Source: Dermanyssus gallinae (Eukaryota; Arthropoda; Arachnida; Mesostigmata; Dermanyssidae). Taken from it: a stretch of DNA of 64,000 nt. Every line of letters begins with the position of its first letter. Positions within the stretch are counted from its first letter, which is position 1. Both the position numbers and the translations under genes were made by a program. Below, piece after piece: positions 49,333 to 60,975 of this stretch. The notes under the pieces were generated by a model that was not told where the DNA came from, made no database searches, and saw only the letters and a program-made list of their open reading frames with translations. The DNA lies in the NCBI GenBank assembly GCA_003439945.1, contig QVRM01006574.1:1-64000 (forward strand), written 5' to 3'.

Positions 49333-49373
49333 ATATATATATATACAATATATATATATATATATATATATAT

Positions 49374-49422
<49 letters not shown>

Positions 49423-49425
49423 ATT
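49236..49425. repeat. (TA)n / ATACAA compound microsatellite
   Basis: About 190 bp of TA dinucleotide with regular ACAA interruptions lies between the 5' end of the R4-like element and the 3' end of the R2-like fragment. Confidence 0.93.
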
Positions 49426-49439
49426 GTGATGATTTATTA

Positions 49440-50868
49440 ATCATTTACAATACGTTTGCACACTCGGCAGTGCTCGCCTAATAAAAATTGTGGTAAAAAG
49501 GTGTCACGTGAAGTTAAGAGTCAGTTGTCCGTGTCCTTGCTTGATGGTAGCCCCCGCTCTTATGGACCCGGTGCGAGCGGTTTATCCTCAAGGTTCCTTG
49601 CAAAGTTAAAACGGTGAGATCCAAAAGATTCCTCTTCGTGATGCCGAGCCCCAAGAGCGTCCTCGCAGATTCGGAGTCCCATACACCACTCATAGAGATA
49701 GTGATGGATCCGAATCTGCGAGGTTTTTGCGGGTCGGGGAGCGCCGCTTTTAGGAACTCGACGTCATATTTGGCGATCTTGTCTTGCCGTGCTTTTGCCA
49801 GGTCCCGGTTCGGGCCGCAAACCTCGGCATCTAAAACCCAGACCTCGGTAGGTGTTGTTATTACGAGGTCTGGCTTTAGACCCGGTGCGCCCGGTCGACG
49901 GAATACTCTCTCACGAACCACCTCATGACCCCTTTCGCGGAGAAGACGCGCCACGCGATCACAGACGTCGTCATGTCTCTTTATGGTTTGTTTGTGTGTT
50001 GTATCGCACATCTGAGCGACATGAGCCAACGTCTCAGGCGCATGACACCCGTGCCTACAACGTTTGTTGTAGCCCGGGCGTCCCCTGGCCAATCTGGCAC
50101 GCGTTGGTAGTGCGTTGATCCTGAGCTTTAGTAGGTCTAAATACTCCTTACCAGATAGGTAGGGCATACCCTTAATCCAGTAATGTACAAAGGGCGTTTC
50201 GTGTGCATTTTTAAAATGTGCCCCATCGAACGTGTTGTAGCGGTCTCAATGGAGGTTCCCAAGCGCTCGCAAAGAAGTCTTGTTTTCGCAAGATCTTTTT
50301 TAAAGTGCTCGGTGGTTAGCATCCATTGGACTCCAAGGTGCGTGGAGTGTTGTAGTGCTGTCAGGCGGGAGAGGCGGAGTCTGGGAACGAATGTTTGGAG
50401 GCAGGGGATGTCCAGACCGCCGTGTGCTGTGTGCGTGTACAGGTAGGCGTTCGGCACCGAGTTTTCGAGCTTAAGCCATTTCGACTTAACAACCTTTCTG
50501 ATCTCTTTATCTAGGTCACTAAGGAGTGCGTAAGATGGTCTGGGACCGGAGACCAGTTTATATAGGAGACGGGGAATGAGAAAGTCTTTCAAAAATATGA
50601 GTCTTTGGTGGGGTTTAAGGGGAGCTATCGTGAGTCTGTTGAGTAAATTAAGGAGTATATCCCTGGTGGAGTCAACTCTGCCATTGCTGTCAAAGTCGAC
50701 TCCAAGATATCTCCATCGATCGCTCATACCTTTAGCTGGCAATTGCCGATCTCCAACGTTAAATCCTGGTACGGTATTGATAAAACCTTTACCTTCCTTC
50801 CTATTAAATAGGTGGGAGATAGTAAAGCTTTTATTAGTATTAATTTCAAGGCCTCGGGATTTCAAAAG
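49440..50868 (-). pseudogene. R2-clade retrotransposon fragment, 5'-truncated
   Basis: The minus-strand frame from 50865 covers the thumb region after the catalytic site ([24 protein letters not shown]). It continues to the conserved LRINALPTRARLARG block. A frameshift near 50160 joins it to the C-terminus, which has the R2-type knuckle CRHGCHAPETLAHVAQMC, then LKPDLVITT and EVWVLDAEV, the restriction-like endonuclease. The stop is at 49514. A short A/T-rich 3' UTR with AATAAA follows. The YxDD part is lost. R2 elements normally insert in 28S rDNA; no rDNA is visible beside this copy. Confidence 0.85.
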
Positions 50869-50894
50869 ATATATATATATATATATGTATATTT

Positions 50895-50990
<96 letters not shown>

Positions 50991-50991
50991 C

Positions 50992-51028
<37 letters not shown>
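50869..51028. repeat. (TA)n microsatellite
   Basis: About 160 bp of TA dinucleotide with occasional ATAC or ATAA steps. It is flanked on the left by the truncated R2-like fragment and on the right by the mariner at 51029. Confidence 0.95.
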
Positions 51029-52318
51029 CAGGTAGTTCAGTAAGTTCTTAGAATGAAAACCAAGAATTTTACAAATCATGTTTTTAAATTTATCTTATTC
51101 GATATACTCCCCGAGATGCTCAATACACTTTTCCCACCAAGATTTCAGAGCTTTTATACTTTTTAAGTAGAATTCCGCGTCTTTAGACTGAAAATAGGCA
51201 TTGACAGCAGCCTTAACCTCTTCATTGCTGGAAAAACGCTTTCCACCGAGACTATTCTTCAAATGTTCGAAGAGGAAATAATTATAGGGGGCCAGTTCTG
51301 GAGAATAGGAAGGTTGTTCAATAAGTTCGAACTTCAGTTGGGCCAGTTTTGCCGATGCTTGCCGGGACTTGTGTGCAGGAGCATTGTCCTGGTGAAACAG
51401 GACAATCTTCTTCTGCAAAGCGGGCCGTTTCACGATGAGTTCTTGCTAAAGGCAGTCCAACAGTCTTGCATAATATTCTCCTGTGATCGTTTTACCGCTC
51501 TCAAGGTAGTGGACAAGCATTATTCTACGTTGGTCTTAAAAAACTGTAGCCATCATCTTTCCGGTCAATGCCGTTGTCCGCACCCTCTTCGGAGGTCCTT
51601 CATCAGGTGCACACCATTGGCAAGATGCTTCTTGGGTCTCGGGAGTGTAGTGATGGACCCAGCTTTCATCGACGGTCATGAAGCTGCGCCAAAAATCCGA
51701 CGGATTGTTCGACATCTTGGCCAAATTTCGCTGTGAAGCGAAAACAGGCGCGTTTTTTTGGCCTTGGTTGAGCAAATGCGGCAGCCATTTTTCTCTGAGC
51801 TCTTTCATCTTCAAGTTTTCGTATAGGATAAAATGCACACTACCTAAACTAATTCCTAATGCCTCCGCTATCTCCTTAATGTTCATTCGCTTATCTGTGC
51901 CAACGATGTTTCGCACTTTCTCTATGTTTTCCTCATCAGTTGCCGTTTTTGGCCTCCTGGACGTAGTTCATTCTCGGTGCTCCTGCGACCTCTTTTTAAC
52001 ACATTAATCCACTTGGAAACAGTGGCAAAACATGGCGCAGAGTCACCGTACGTCTCGTCCAACTCAATTTTTACTTGGGTCGCATTCCAACCTTTGAAAT
52101 AAAAATGCTTGATAACCACTCGAAACTCTTTTTTCTTCATTTTTGAAAATCACGCCGATACGTTGCACGGGAAAAGCTATCAAACGAAATCGCAACGGCC
52201 AATCACCATAATATTTTGAGTGCTAGCAGTCGAAAAGTTGCAGTTCCTAATAGCGGTGGAAGCGCGCCAAAATTCGAATTCTAAAAAGCTCATTCTAAGA
52301 ACTTATTTAACTACCTGT
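51029..52318 (-). mobile_element. Mariner transposon, complete ends, inactive
   Basis: The element is 1,290 bp with inverted repeats of about 28 bp (51029 begins CAGGTAGTTCAGTAAGTTCT; the right end, read inward, begins CAGGTAGTTAAATAAGTTCT), differing at about three positions. TA lies on both sides, within (TA)n. It is a different mariner lineage from those at 1.4 and 56.8 kb, judging by both ends and protein. Confidence 0.93.
51095..52140 (-). pseudogene. Mariner transposase with catalytic Asp replaced
   Basis: The start at 52140 gives MKKKEFRVVIKHFYFKGWNA, followed by the paired-like DNA-binding region. A frameshift lies near 51960. The first catalytic block is TVDESWVHHYTPET. Stops follow at 51536-51538 and about 51446-51448 in the same frame. 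The second block is FHQDNAPAHKS. The third reads YSPELAPYNYFLFEHLK: at the DD34D third position, 34 residues after the second Asp, there is Asn in place of Asp. The copy is doubly dead, by stops and by loss of the metal ligand. Confidence 0.92.
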
Positions 52319-52327
52319 ATATATATA

Positions 52328-53274
52328 CAGGGTCATTCATATCGTTATATACTTCTTCCGAGATTTGGTAGAACTTGCCAAGAAAATATTTTTTTTCCAA
52401 TAAAAGGAGGACGCGGAAACGTCTTGTTTAAGAGAGAAAGTGAAGTTTATAGAAGTAGTTATTCTGCCTTTTTCTCCTACAAAGTTGTGCGAAATCTACG
52501 TTGGCGGGACAACCAGTCATCGCATGAAGAAACCGATTATACCGGTGTGTTCAGAGGAAAATTCTGCGGAAGCCACTTCACTAGCTTGCGTAGCGAAACA
52601 CGAATAGCCAGGTTAAGAAAAGTCATAAAAAAAAGTCGATATGTTACGTTAACGCTTTTTTATGAAAATTCGTAAAATATTTCCATTTCGACTAAAAATG
52701 TACGTCCAAAAGACCACTCTCACGCACTAGCAAATTTAATGCCCACCAGTTTTGTACCAAGGTGATACGTAGTTGTCAAGTAACTAAGCTTTTTCGACAG
52801 TCATAGTTTTTATGTTTTATGTGCAAGTTTTCACGTTTAGAACCGTAACAATTTGCCAAGACGTTTCCGCCCCTCCTTCCACTAGGAAAATTTATTTCCT
52901 TGCCAAGTTTTACCAAACCTCAAAACATGTACCTAATTTTCTCATACACCCTATGCAAGTATGCATGTGTTCGCTTTCTGTATGGCTATCGAAAAAGCTT
53001 AGTTACTTGACAACTGCGTAACACAGCACATTCACTTTGGTACAAAAATAGTGGGCAATAAATTTGCTATTGCGTGAGACTGGTCTTTTAGACATACATT
53101 TTTTTTGTCGTAATGGAAACATTTTACGATTTTTCACAAAAAGCGGTAACGTAAAACATAACAACATATCGACTTTTTATGACTTTTTCAACCTGGCTGT
53201 TGGCTTTTCGTTACGCAAGCTAGTGAAGTGTCTCCCGTTGTGGAGAATTTTCCTCTGAAAACGCCGGTGTCGGT
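52328..53274. mobile_element. Foldback-type element with two inverted module pairs
   Basis: Module A (52328-52427, starting CAGGGTCATTC) recurs inverted at 52855-52954. Module B (about 52535-52806) recurs inverted at 52981-53274, with roughly 75-80 percent identity by eye. The order on the plus strand is A, B, inverted A, inverted B. The part 52328-52957 alone could be a small DNA transposon with roughly 100-bp inverted termini. No transposase frame is present. It adjoins the TA of the mariner on its left. Confidence 0.7.
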
Positions 53275-54437
53275 CTGTACATTAACCGGCCGTCAATTAT
53301 TTGATAACACAATAAATACGAATTGTGATTATTACTACTCCAACAAGACTGGAGGTTAACGCCAGCAAGTGCATTCTTTCACTAAAAGTTGACGGACGAT
53401 TAAATGCAAGGCGCCACCATGACCTTAGCCGACAGTCTGGAACTCATCGGCGCCGCTGTCTCTCCCTCAGGGAGCACCTCATATCGCCCGCCGTATGGCG
53501 CCTTGTCACTCGAAGATGCACGCTCGTCTGCCCCTGGTTTGCGCCCAGGCGGCTTCCTTCTTGCTGCGCCATTCGTCATTTGTGTAAAAAGGGTCGCGTA
53601 CTTCTTAAGAGCAAGTGCAGCTTTCAATATACATCACCCACCAACCTCCAAAAGCTTAATCCGTTTCTGCTGCGATGCCCAGAGTTGTGTCTGACCATTT
53701 CCCTCGATACGTTTACGCGCTCTCGGCGCCAGTAGCCCCTCCAACAATGTTCTATCAGGATTTTTTCGTCGACGATTTGCCTGACAGGGAATTGTTCGAG
53801 CCCTCTTCGAACAGGACTTCCCAATAGCGCATCAGAATGCGTTTAGGAGTGAAAACTCACCTTCGGTGACGCAGGCCCAGAAGAGCAAGATGATCGGGCA
53901 AACAATCGGAGTGGGACAAAACTTCCCTAGCGCAAGCCAAATCCCGCCTATAAGGCTCTCTAGCCACATGCCTGACGCGCTCAATCCGTTTTGCTCACAC
54001 ATCAAAACCGGATGACGGGTTTTTTTGGCTGAACTTCCAATCGGATGTCAATTTTGGCACCGTAGTGTCACACCTGGAGTTAAGAACAGCGTGCAGCCTT
54101 CGCCTAGGTCTTCCGTTTTCGTTACCTTTTTTTGGAGGAGGTTTAGGGTTTAAAATACATTTACGTACAACTGAGAGAAAGCATAACAGGAGTTGGTAAG
54201 CCCCCTAACATGCCAACGCTCAGACAGTGTGGGACTCAGCCACCGAACGGCAAGTCTTGGCGCTTGACAAGAGTCGAGCCGAAGGATTACGGCAATACCC
54301 ACTAAAACCCTACATATATAGACGGCAGTGCCTACATATATGTATCCTCCTTAAGATGACCCTCCAACCTGCAGGATCCTTAACGGAGAAGAGTAACTAC
54401 ACACAGGCGGCGGGGAAGTCTCGGAAATTTTAAATCT
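53275..54437. other. Unassigned DNA
   Basis: No element could be assigned with confidence. The interval contains the possible exon at 53861-53969. Confidence 0.4.
53861..53969 (-). CDS. Possible signal-peptide or membrane exon
   Basis: On the minus strand an ATG at 53969 opens MWLESLIGGIWLALGKF, then a second hydrophobic run (CPIILLFWACVTE). The frame runs in phase into a consensus donor, GAAG followed by GTGAGT at 53860. The frame is open upstream too, so the start is uncertain. The surrounding DNA is full of LINE remnants, which lowers confidence. No partner exon was found. Confidence 0.18.
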
Positions 54438-54900
54438 TTAGGTCCTGCTTGTCGAGTCGCGCCTTGGCACCAACTCCCGGACGCTTTCCATATTTTTCCT
54501 TCTTCCTGTCTCTTCCTTTGCTTTCATGATCCGTTGAATAGGCTTTGCAGCCGCGTCCCAGTTTTTGACCGACGTAAGCATGTACGTGACTAGCCCTCCC
54601 AGCGTGTTCTTTCTGGGTAGGCCGCGTCTGGTCTCGGTCCATGCGGCGCATCGCAATACTGTATGTTCCGGAGTGTCCATCTCGTTACAGTACAAGCATT
54701 GCGTTGTCTCAGCCTTCCCTATCCGATTTAAATACACCTGGAAATCGCCGTGACCCGTGAGAACTTGGGTCAGGTGGTATGTGAGACGGCCCCCGGGACG
54801 ATTCATCCATTGGCGGATGTTCGGAATGAGGTTCCTCACGAGCGCCCCTGGTTGCCCGTTCGGGATGCTATCCCACTCCTTCTGCCACCGATCGAGTGTT
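54438..54900 (-). pseudogene. R1-like LINE C-terminal fragment
   Basis: The minus-strand frame reads WQKEWDSIPNGQPG, then LIPNIRQWMNRPGG, LTYHLTQVLTGHGDFQVYL, and the cysteine knuckle CLYCNEMDTPEHTVLRCAAW. This is the conserved end of R1-like LINE proteins, shared with the fragments at 28.2, 30.6 and 62.0 kb. The frame is open to a stop at 54438. Everything upstream, including the reverse transcriptase, is missing. Confidence 0.82.
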
Positions 54901-56228
54901 TTCGTTACCTACACACGTTCTTGTGGCACAAGCACGGCTTACGCAAAGAGTCACCATAAGCTAGGCTACCCAAGAGGCGACACTTATGAAGCAGGCACGT
55001 CACAACGCTATGAAAGATGTGCTCGTTAGAGCCTTTAGACAGGTGGACTTTGCCTTGCGCGTTGTTATTACTATTAATGAACGATCGCACCTCAGAGCCA
55101 TAGCATGATATAGAGACGTTAAAGTAACAGCGATACGGGTGAATTGTTTGGTGGGAATTGATTCAGGCATTTTTTGAGGAGATCGACTCAAAGTCTGTGC
55201 GGAATTTATTAAAATAGTTTGGAACGGCTTGAATGGCGCTAGCAGGTTCTGGCGGCGATGCAAAATTAACATATGGTCTATTAGATGGCATACCTTAAAA
55301 TGTCAAACGCGTGTGCTCATATACATTGTTGTTACCTTAAGGTAGAACAATATAATCTTAGTTAAAAAAAACTTCTTGCTTAATTGAGGTGTAGCTTCCA
55401 TTTCAAATAAATAAAAAAAATCTAACAAATGCTTTAAATGGCAAAAGAGTTAGGCAAACTTGAGTGCGACCAGACCTCCAAATCTGATTATAAACATTCA
55501 ACACACACAGTATCAGACTAAATTGTTGGAATTAAATGCGACTATGTTGAAAAATAAAAGCAACCTATACTGGTAAAATTTCATGTTTTATTTTTATGCC
55601 ATAAATCTTCCAAGCCACCCGCGTATATTCTGCCAGAAGGAGGAGTATTTAGGTGAACACGAACGAATTCACTTTAGGAACTCTCAAGTACATCCAAGGA
55701 GAATTCGGGTACAGATCTTCTTCGATCTGTCACCTAGGTATTAAAACATTTCCTTTTATGACATTTAATTCGGAATTTCGCCAATTGCAGATTGATACAC
55801 CACGAAAACGTCTGGACTGTGATCTCTAAGTGAGTAACAGGCAGAGAAAGAGCATATTTAGGAGCTGGTAAGAGAAGACCCAACTTACAAAAGGCTGAAC
55901 GGAATCAGTCTTCTAGCGTCTGATCAAAAACGACAACCGTTCGGGCAAAACTTTACTACCGACTGCAACCTATTATGAGAAATATTATGAGAAATCCTGG
56001 TACAGGATAGAAAGCATTTCAGGCTCAAGTGGCGTCTCCCATGATAATAATATTAAAGGTATTAGAATAAACATTTATTTCAGTAAAATTTAACAGGCCG
56101 AAGAACAAGTGTATAAAGATCTCTATCTTAAAATAAAAAATCACAATTGTTAGCAGATGCTGCTTTTTACTGACAATCAGCTCTTTTTCGGTGTGCAATC
56201 ATACCCTGGTGGTTTAAGAACTGCTACT

Positions 56229-56263
<35 letters not shown>

Positions 56264-56769
56264 CAACGGCCACTCTTAAATTAGTTTTCATGGTTTCCAA
56301 TTTGGACAAGGTAAATGCCGTAGTGGATAAAAAATCAGTCATGACATGAAAAACCGTACACGGACATTAGCCTTACGGAAAAAATTAAAAAATAAAAACA
56401 TAAACACCTCCTCTATTATTTTTTAAATGATAAGTAAATTCAATTTAGAAGTTGATTTTGAGCCAAACAATTTTAATATGCTTATTGTCTTTTGACCGGA
56501 TTTAATAATTATATTTAGAAACTGTATAGTAGCTCAGAGCAAAAAGAAGAATACTAGCGTTAGTGTGTCAAGCAGCGGCAAAGTGGTCGAAGCATTATTA
56601 GAAGCTGGTGAAATTTTAATAAGCAGACCACCTCAGTGTCAAGAAGTTTTGCATTTAGTTTTTCTTACGTTTGTCCGAGTCCTTACGCAAATATTTGCAC
56701 GATATCCTCAGTTCCAGAAGACCTATTATCATTATTATTATTATTACGGACATAATATATATATATATA
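54901..56769. other. Unassigned DNA
   Basis: An (AAT)n run lies at about 56232-56262 without a visible R4/Dong tail. A short ATT run lies at about 56727-56745. No gene could be supported. Confidence 0.45.
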
Positions 56770-57654
56770 GGGTCTACAAAAAAGTTTTTTCGGATTGGCG
56801 CTTGCGCGGCTTTCACAGCGCCCGCCCCGGCGCCTAGGCATAGATCATTGGTTCACTCTTTGTTGTTTTCATGTGAAAAAGAGCGGGGAATCTGCTGGTC
56901 TCAACCATTTTGAAATCTGTTTAGCCGTTTGTTCGTAAAAGTGCTGCAAAATGGAGGTAGAAAAATGCCAAATTCAGGCGAGTTTACTCCATGAGTTTAA
57001 AAATGGACTGAGTGCAACGCACACAAAAAGTTGTTAAAATCGTTTGGAGATGTCTGTTGAACAGACAGAATGTGCCAACGGTGGTTTGAGAAGTTCCGAA
57101 AGGTAAAAAAAAGGTTTTATTGTGTATTTGGTGGAATGTGGGCGGAATAGTGTACTATGAACTTTTACCGCGTAACCAGACGATAAATACGGCCGTGTAC
57201 TGTCAACAACTCGAAAAGCTTCACGAAAAATTAAAGCAGTCGTACCCTGCACTAATTTCAAGGAAGGGTGTCCTGTTCCACCAAGACAACGCAAGGCCCC
57301 ACGTGAGTAGGGAGACCCTTTCGAAAATTTCCCAGCTAAAATGGAAACTTTTGGAACATCCACCGTATTCCCTCGACTTAGCACCACCTGATTACCACCT
57401 ATTTAGATCGATGCAAATTTTTTTAAGTGGTAGAAAATTCACTTCTATCGAACACGTGCGTTCTGGACTGGAAGAATATTTTGGATTTTTTTGGAAGTTT
57501 GGAAGATTATTTAGGAATCGAAAACTTTGCAAATCGTTGGGCAGAGGTTGTAGCTTCCGGCGGAGAATATATAAAGCAATAAATAAGACCTCCCATGTCT
57601 CCTATATATGTGTTTTCATTATAGCGCCAAAACCGAAAAGACTTTTTGTAGCCC
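56770..57654 (+). mobile_element. Internally deleted mariner
   Basis: Inverted ends GGGTCTACAAAAAAG (56770) and the complementary GACTTTTTGTAGCCC (ending 57654) are flanked by TA (56768-56769, 57655-57656). The element is 885 bp, about 400 bp shorter than a full mariner. It is inserted at a (TA)n tract. Confidence 0.85.
56951..57560 (+). pseudogene. Mariner transposase, deleted and frameshifted
   Basis: The N-terminus starts at 56951 (MEVEKCQIQASLLHEF) and goes through a stop and a frameshift to [13 protein letters not shown] near 57108. The sequence then jumps straight to the catalytic core ([18 protein letters not shown]). The linker and the first catalytic aspartate are therefore deleted. 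The second and third blocks remain: FHQDNARPH and [13 protein letters not shown], spaced as DD34D. The C-terminus degenerates after 57480. Confidence 0.85.
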
Positions 57655-57656
57655 TA

Positions 57657-57802
<146 letters not shown>

Positions 57803-58022
57803 CAAAAAAGAGAGATACTTACACTCCCGCCGCCCGCGAAGGTTACGCGCGGACATTTTGCGGGTGCCCGCCAGCCCGAATAGACAGGCCAGCGGTTCCC
57901 TCACCTTCCCCCCTATCGAATTTCGGAATGGAGGTACCACACTACCAACACTCCAGAATATACAATTACAATTATGTTTATTTCACTCAAATTGAGTATA
58001 ATATACATTCCAAAATGTTTCT

Positions 58023-59515
58023 TCATAAAGCTCTATCTTCTTCCCGCTTCCGACGAGAGAAGTAGTGCAACGATTTTCGGTCCAGGGCTGTGCATTCCAC
58101 TGCATGGTACTTGGCACACCTCTGCAGGCAGAACCGGCAGGTGCACAACTCGTACTCCTCGTGAAAGGTTGCGTTTGAACATACCAGGTAGTGATAACCA
58201 TGCACTATGTACCTGGTGTATACGTGGCGATTGTCACATGCAGGACTAGACCAAAGGTGCAAGGCATTGAAAACGTCCAAACCACCGACCTCCCGTCTGG
58301 CCTGTTCGACTTTAGCTTCCCACTCCGAAATAAAACATTCGTAAGGTACTGTACGCGGCATCGTCAGCTTTAGTCGGATCGTTTCGGCAGCCGGTGGGCA
58401 GCCTGACATTAGATACACAAAACGGCTCCTCGCTCGGATAGGCAAGCAGAGCACCCGCTTCATATATAATGAAAAACACCTTTCAAGCTGGTTAAAATTC
58501 GCCAGCGTGAGGTGGTTTCATACCCTGTCAAGACCGTGCATTAGCCCCGGAACAATCTTAAGCATGAAGAGCCTCACTGCTGAGAGAACGAACAGTCTTC
58601 GGACTTGTTTATCTCAAGTCCCTTCGAGACAAAAAACGCCTCTACCATAGAGGTAATGCGCTTGACGGCACCTAAATCGCGATGAGCGACCACGATATCA
58701 TCTGCATACATTACCACTACGGCTTTTTGGTACTCCTGTCGGACGTAACCGACGAGGTCAGCAAGGAGAAGTGTAAACGAGACGCAGCTTAGCGGGTCTC
58801 CTTGCGGAGTACCCACATTTTGCTTAATCTCCAATACACTCTGCTCACCGTCTACTAACAAGGTGTCCTCCTCAAAGAAACTTGCTATTACACTCAGGAG
58901 AGAGCCACCCACTCCTGCTCGTTGGAATGCTTCAACCAGCAGATGGCGAGGGGCTTTGTCAAAGGCCTTGGCGCAGTCAATAAAGACCGCATACAGATGG
59001 CCTTTGGGTTGTGCCACAGCTTGCTCGATTTCTGACTGGAGAACATGGATTGCATCACGGGTGCCTCGGCCTCTCCTAAAACCGAATTGCTCCGGTGGAA
59101 GTGCCTCTTCAGCCACCCACTCAATCCGTCGAATAACCAACTTACAGAAAATCTTCTTCAATGTGCGTTCTAACGCCACTCCACGATAGAAATTTGGATC
59201 CTGCTCGTCATCTCCATGCCTACCCTTGAACAGAAGAGAAAGCCTGGCGACATGCCAGACTTTAGGCATTCGCCCCCTCTTTATAATTTCGTTAAAGAAA
59301 TCACAAAGAGTTTCTGCCAAAAGAGGAAGTGACTGGATTCAATGCTCATAGCAGACCTGATCGGGCCCTGAGCTCTTTCTCTTCGGGAGTGACCGTAGGA
59401 CCTGACACACCTCTTCCACCTCGAAAGGCAGATTCATGTTGTGCTGCTCCAGTGTAAGCGGATGCTGTACGATTGGAGATACGGCCGCAACGTCACGATT
59501 GAGTAAGAGATTAGT
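58023..59515 (-). pseudogene. LINE reverse transcriptase and C-terminus
   Basis: The minus-strand frame from about 59515 begins HLTNLLLNRDVAAVSP and continues LPKRKSSGPDQVCYEH. A stop follows near 59340, then the main segment (59320-58574): FYRGVALERTLKKIF, FGFRRGRGTRDAI, FIDCAKAFDKAPRHLL (catalytic Asp), GTPQGDPLSCVSF and VVVMYADDIVVAHRD (YADD). After a frameshift near 58580 come LFMLKIVPGLMHGLDRV, a stop, and RVLCLPIRARSRFVYLMSG. The end is a Cys/His-rich region (CTCRFCLQRCAKYHAVEC). Reverse transcriptase motifs are complete; the frame is broken at least three times. Confidence 0.88.
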
Positions 59516-59518
59516 TAG

Positions 59519-60885
59519 GTGGCTATTAGCGCGCCTGGCGGTCCAAGCCCCCGTAAGTGGCTGACCAGTTCTAGAACTGCAAGCGTAGTGGCAAACATAC
59601 CTCTACGAGTGCTTCTCTGGAATTGCAAGGGATTTAAGGGGGCAATGGATCTTGCACGTGATGACATGTTTAAGTTGGTTGACATTGCACTCCTCACGGA
59701 GACATTTCAGCGGGACGAACTGCATATCAATGATATGCGGGGCTTTCATACCTGCGGGAGGTCGGGGAAGACCTGTAGGTGGGTTATCTATCTACCTACA
59801 TAAACGCTTACCACCGATGCAATGCGTCAGGAAAGATGAATACTGCGTGGTGCTCTCCTCTGGGAGGGTAAACGTCGCTGAATTCTATTTCCCACCCACA
59901 TTCGATTCTGCGGAGGTTGCTGAGACGGTAAGCGCTTGACTTTCAGAGTTAAACCTGACCATGCCAACTATCGTCGGCGGTGATTTCAATGCCAGAATCG
60001 ATTGTGGGGCCAACGATGATAAAGGCGAGGTGCTGCTTCAGGTGATGGAAAATATTGGTCTGAAATGTGCTAACGCGCGTGAAGACTATACATATTTAAG
60101 TCACAATGGAAGCAGCACCATCGACCTGTTGTTTCACAACCTTGTCAGCCGTGAAATTGAAAGCTTGGATGCTCGAAAGCACCAACCAACGTTGGCCGTT
60201 GTCGATGTTCCCGGTATTTGGCGAGACCGACATAACCCGCCGCGCTAGTCTGCAACGAGACGGATTAAGCTATCTCTTTTGGACAAAGCGGTGGGCGGTC
60301 TTTGAATGAAATGTTGAGGTAAGCCCTGACATCGAGTCCACTTGTGAGTAGTTGGAGAGAACGATGAGAAGTGCACTGAAGTGGAAAAGGTTATGGCAAA
60401 AGAAATCACGCCCGTGGTACTCTCGAGTCTGCTACCTCGCCCATGGTGAAGTGCTCGGACTCCTGCGCCAAGCAAGAGCCAGAGCACCATCATCACTGCA
60501 AGCCAGGCGGGACTACTTTGAGCGTAGAGAGGCTTATATAAGACTCTGCTATGATCATAAAAGGGAACACGCAAGGCAGAAGGAACGACGGCTGCTCGAA
60601 AGGGCAGAACGAGAGCCTTCAGCTTACATCGTGCGACTTCGTAGGGCGGTGAACCCGCTTAGCGACGGGCAGGTAAAGAGCCACCTAACTTCAGAATATA
60701 CACCCCCCCCCCTCCGAAGGGAGGCTCGACCACTCCAGAGCAGGGGTTCCCCACCGCTGCGAAGGGCAGCAGCGGACCCAGATGGTCCTCTCGACAGGCG
60801 GTCTGCGTTCATGTGGCTAACTCGCTCTCATGTGCCTATTAAGCCAAGGCAGCAGGCGTCCCAGACGGTACTCCCAGGTTGCTAA
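59519..60885 (+). pseudogene. LINE APE endonuclease and linker
   Basis: The plus-strand sequence begins with IPLRVLLWNCKGFKG and ALLTETF, the N-terminal metal-binding part of an APE endonuclease. A frameshift near 59760 and a stop near 59940 follow. Then come PTIVGGDFNARIDCG and SSTIDLLFHN, the GDFNAR and IDLLF motifs. The canonical SDH is not clearly present at the end (KHQPTLAVVD). The basic linker lies at 60352-60885 (YFERREAYIRLCYDHKREHA, then NPLSDGQVKSHLTSEYT). This is the part that should precede the reverse transcriptase now lying on the opposite strand. Confidence 0.8.
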
Positions 60886-60950
60886 AGCCCGGGGCATTAA
60901 CCGTCCGGCCCGGGTTCCATGTGCAGCACACTTCCCCCGTACACTAATAG

Positions 60951-60974
60951 TATATATATATATATATATATATA
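60951..60974. repeat. (TA)n microsatellite
   Basis: A short TA run lies exactly at the 5' truncation of the R1-like fragment. Confidence 0.9.
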
Positions 60975-60975
60975 G

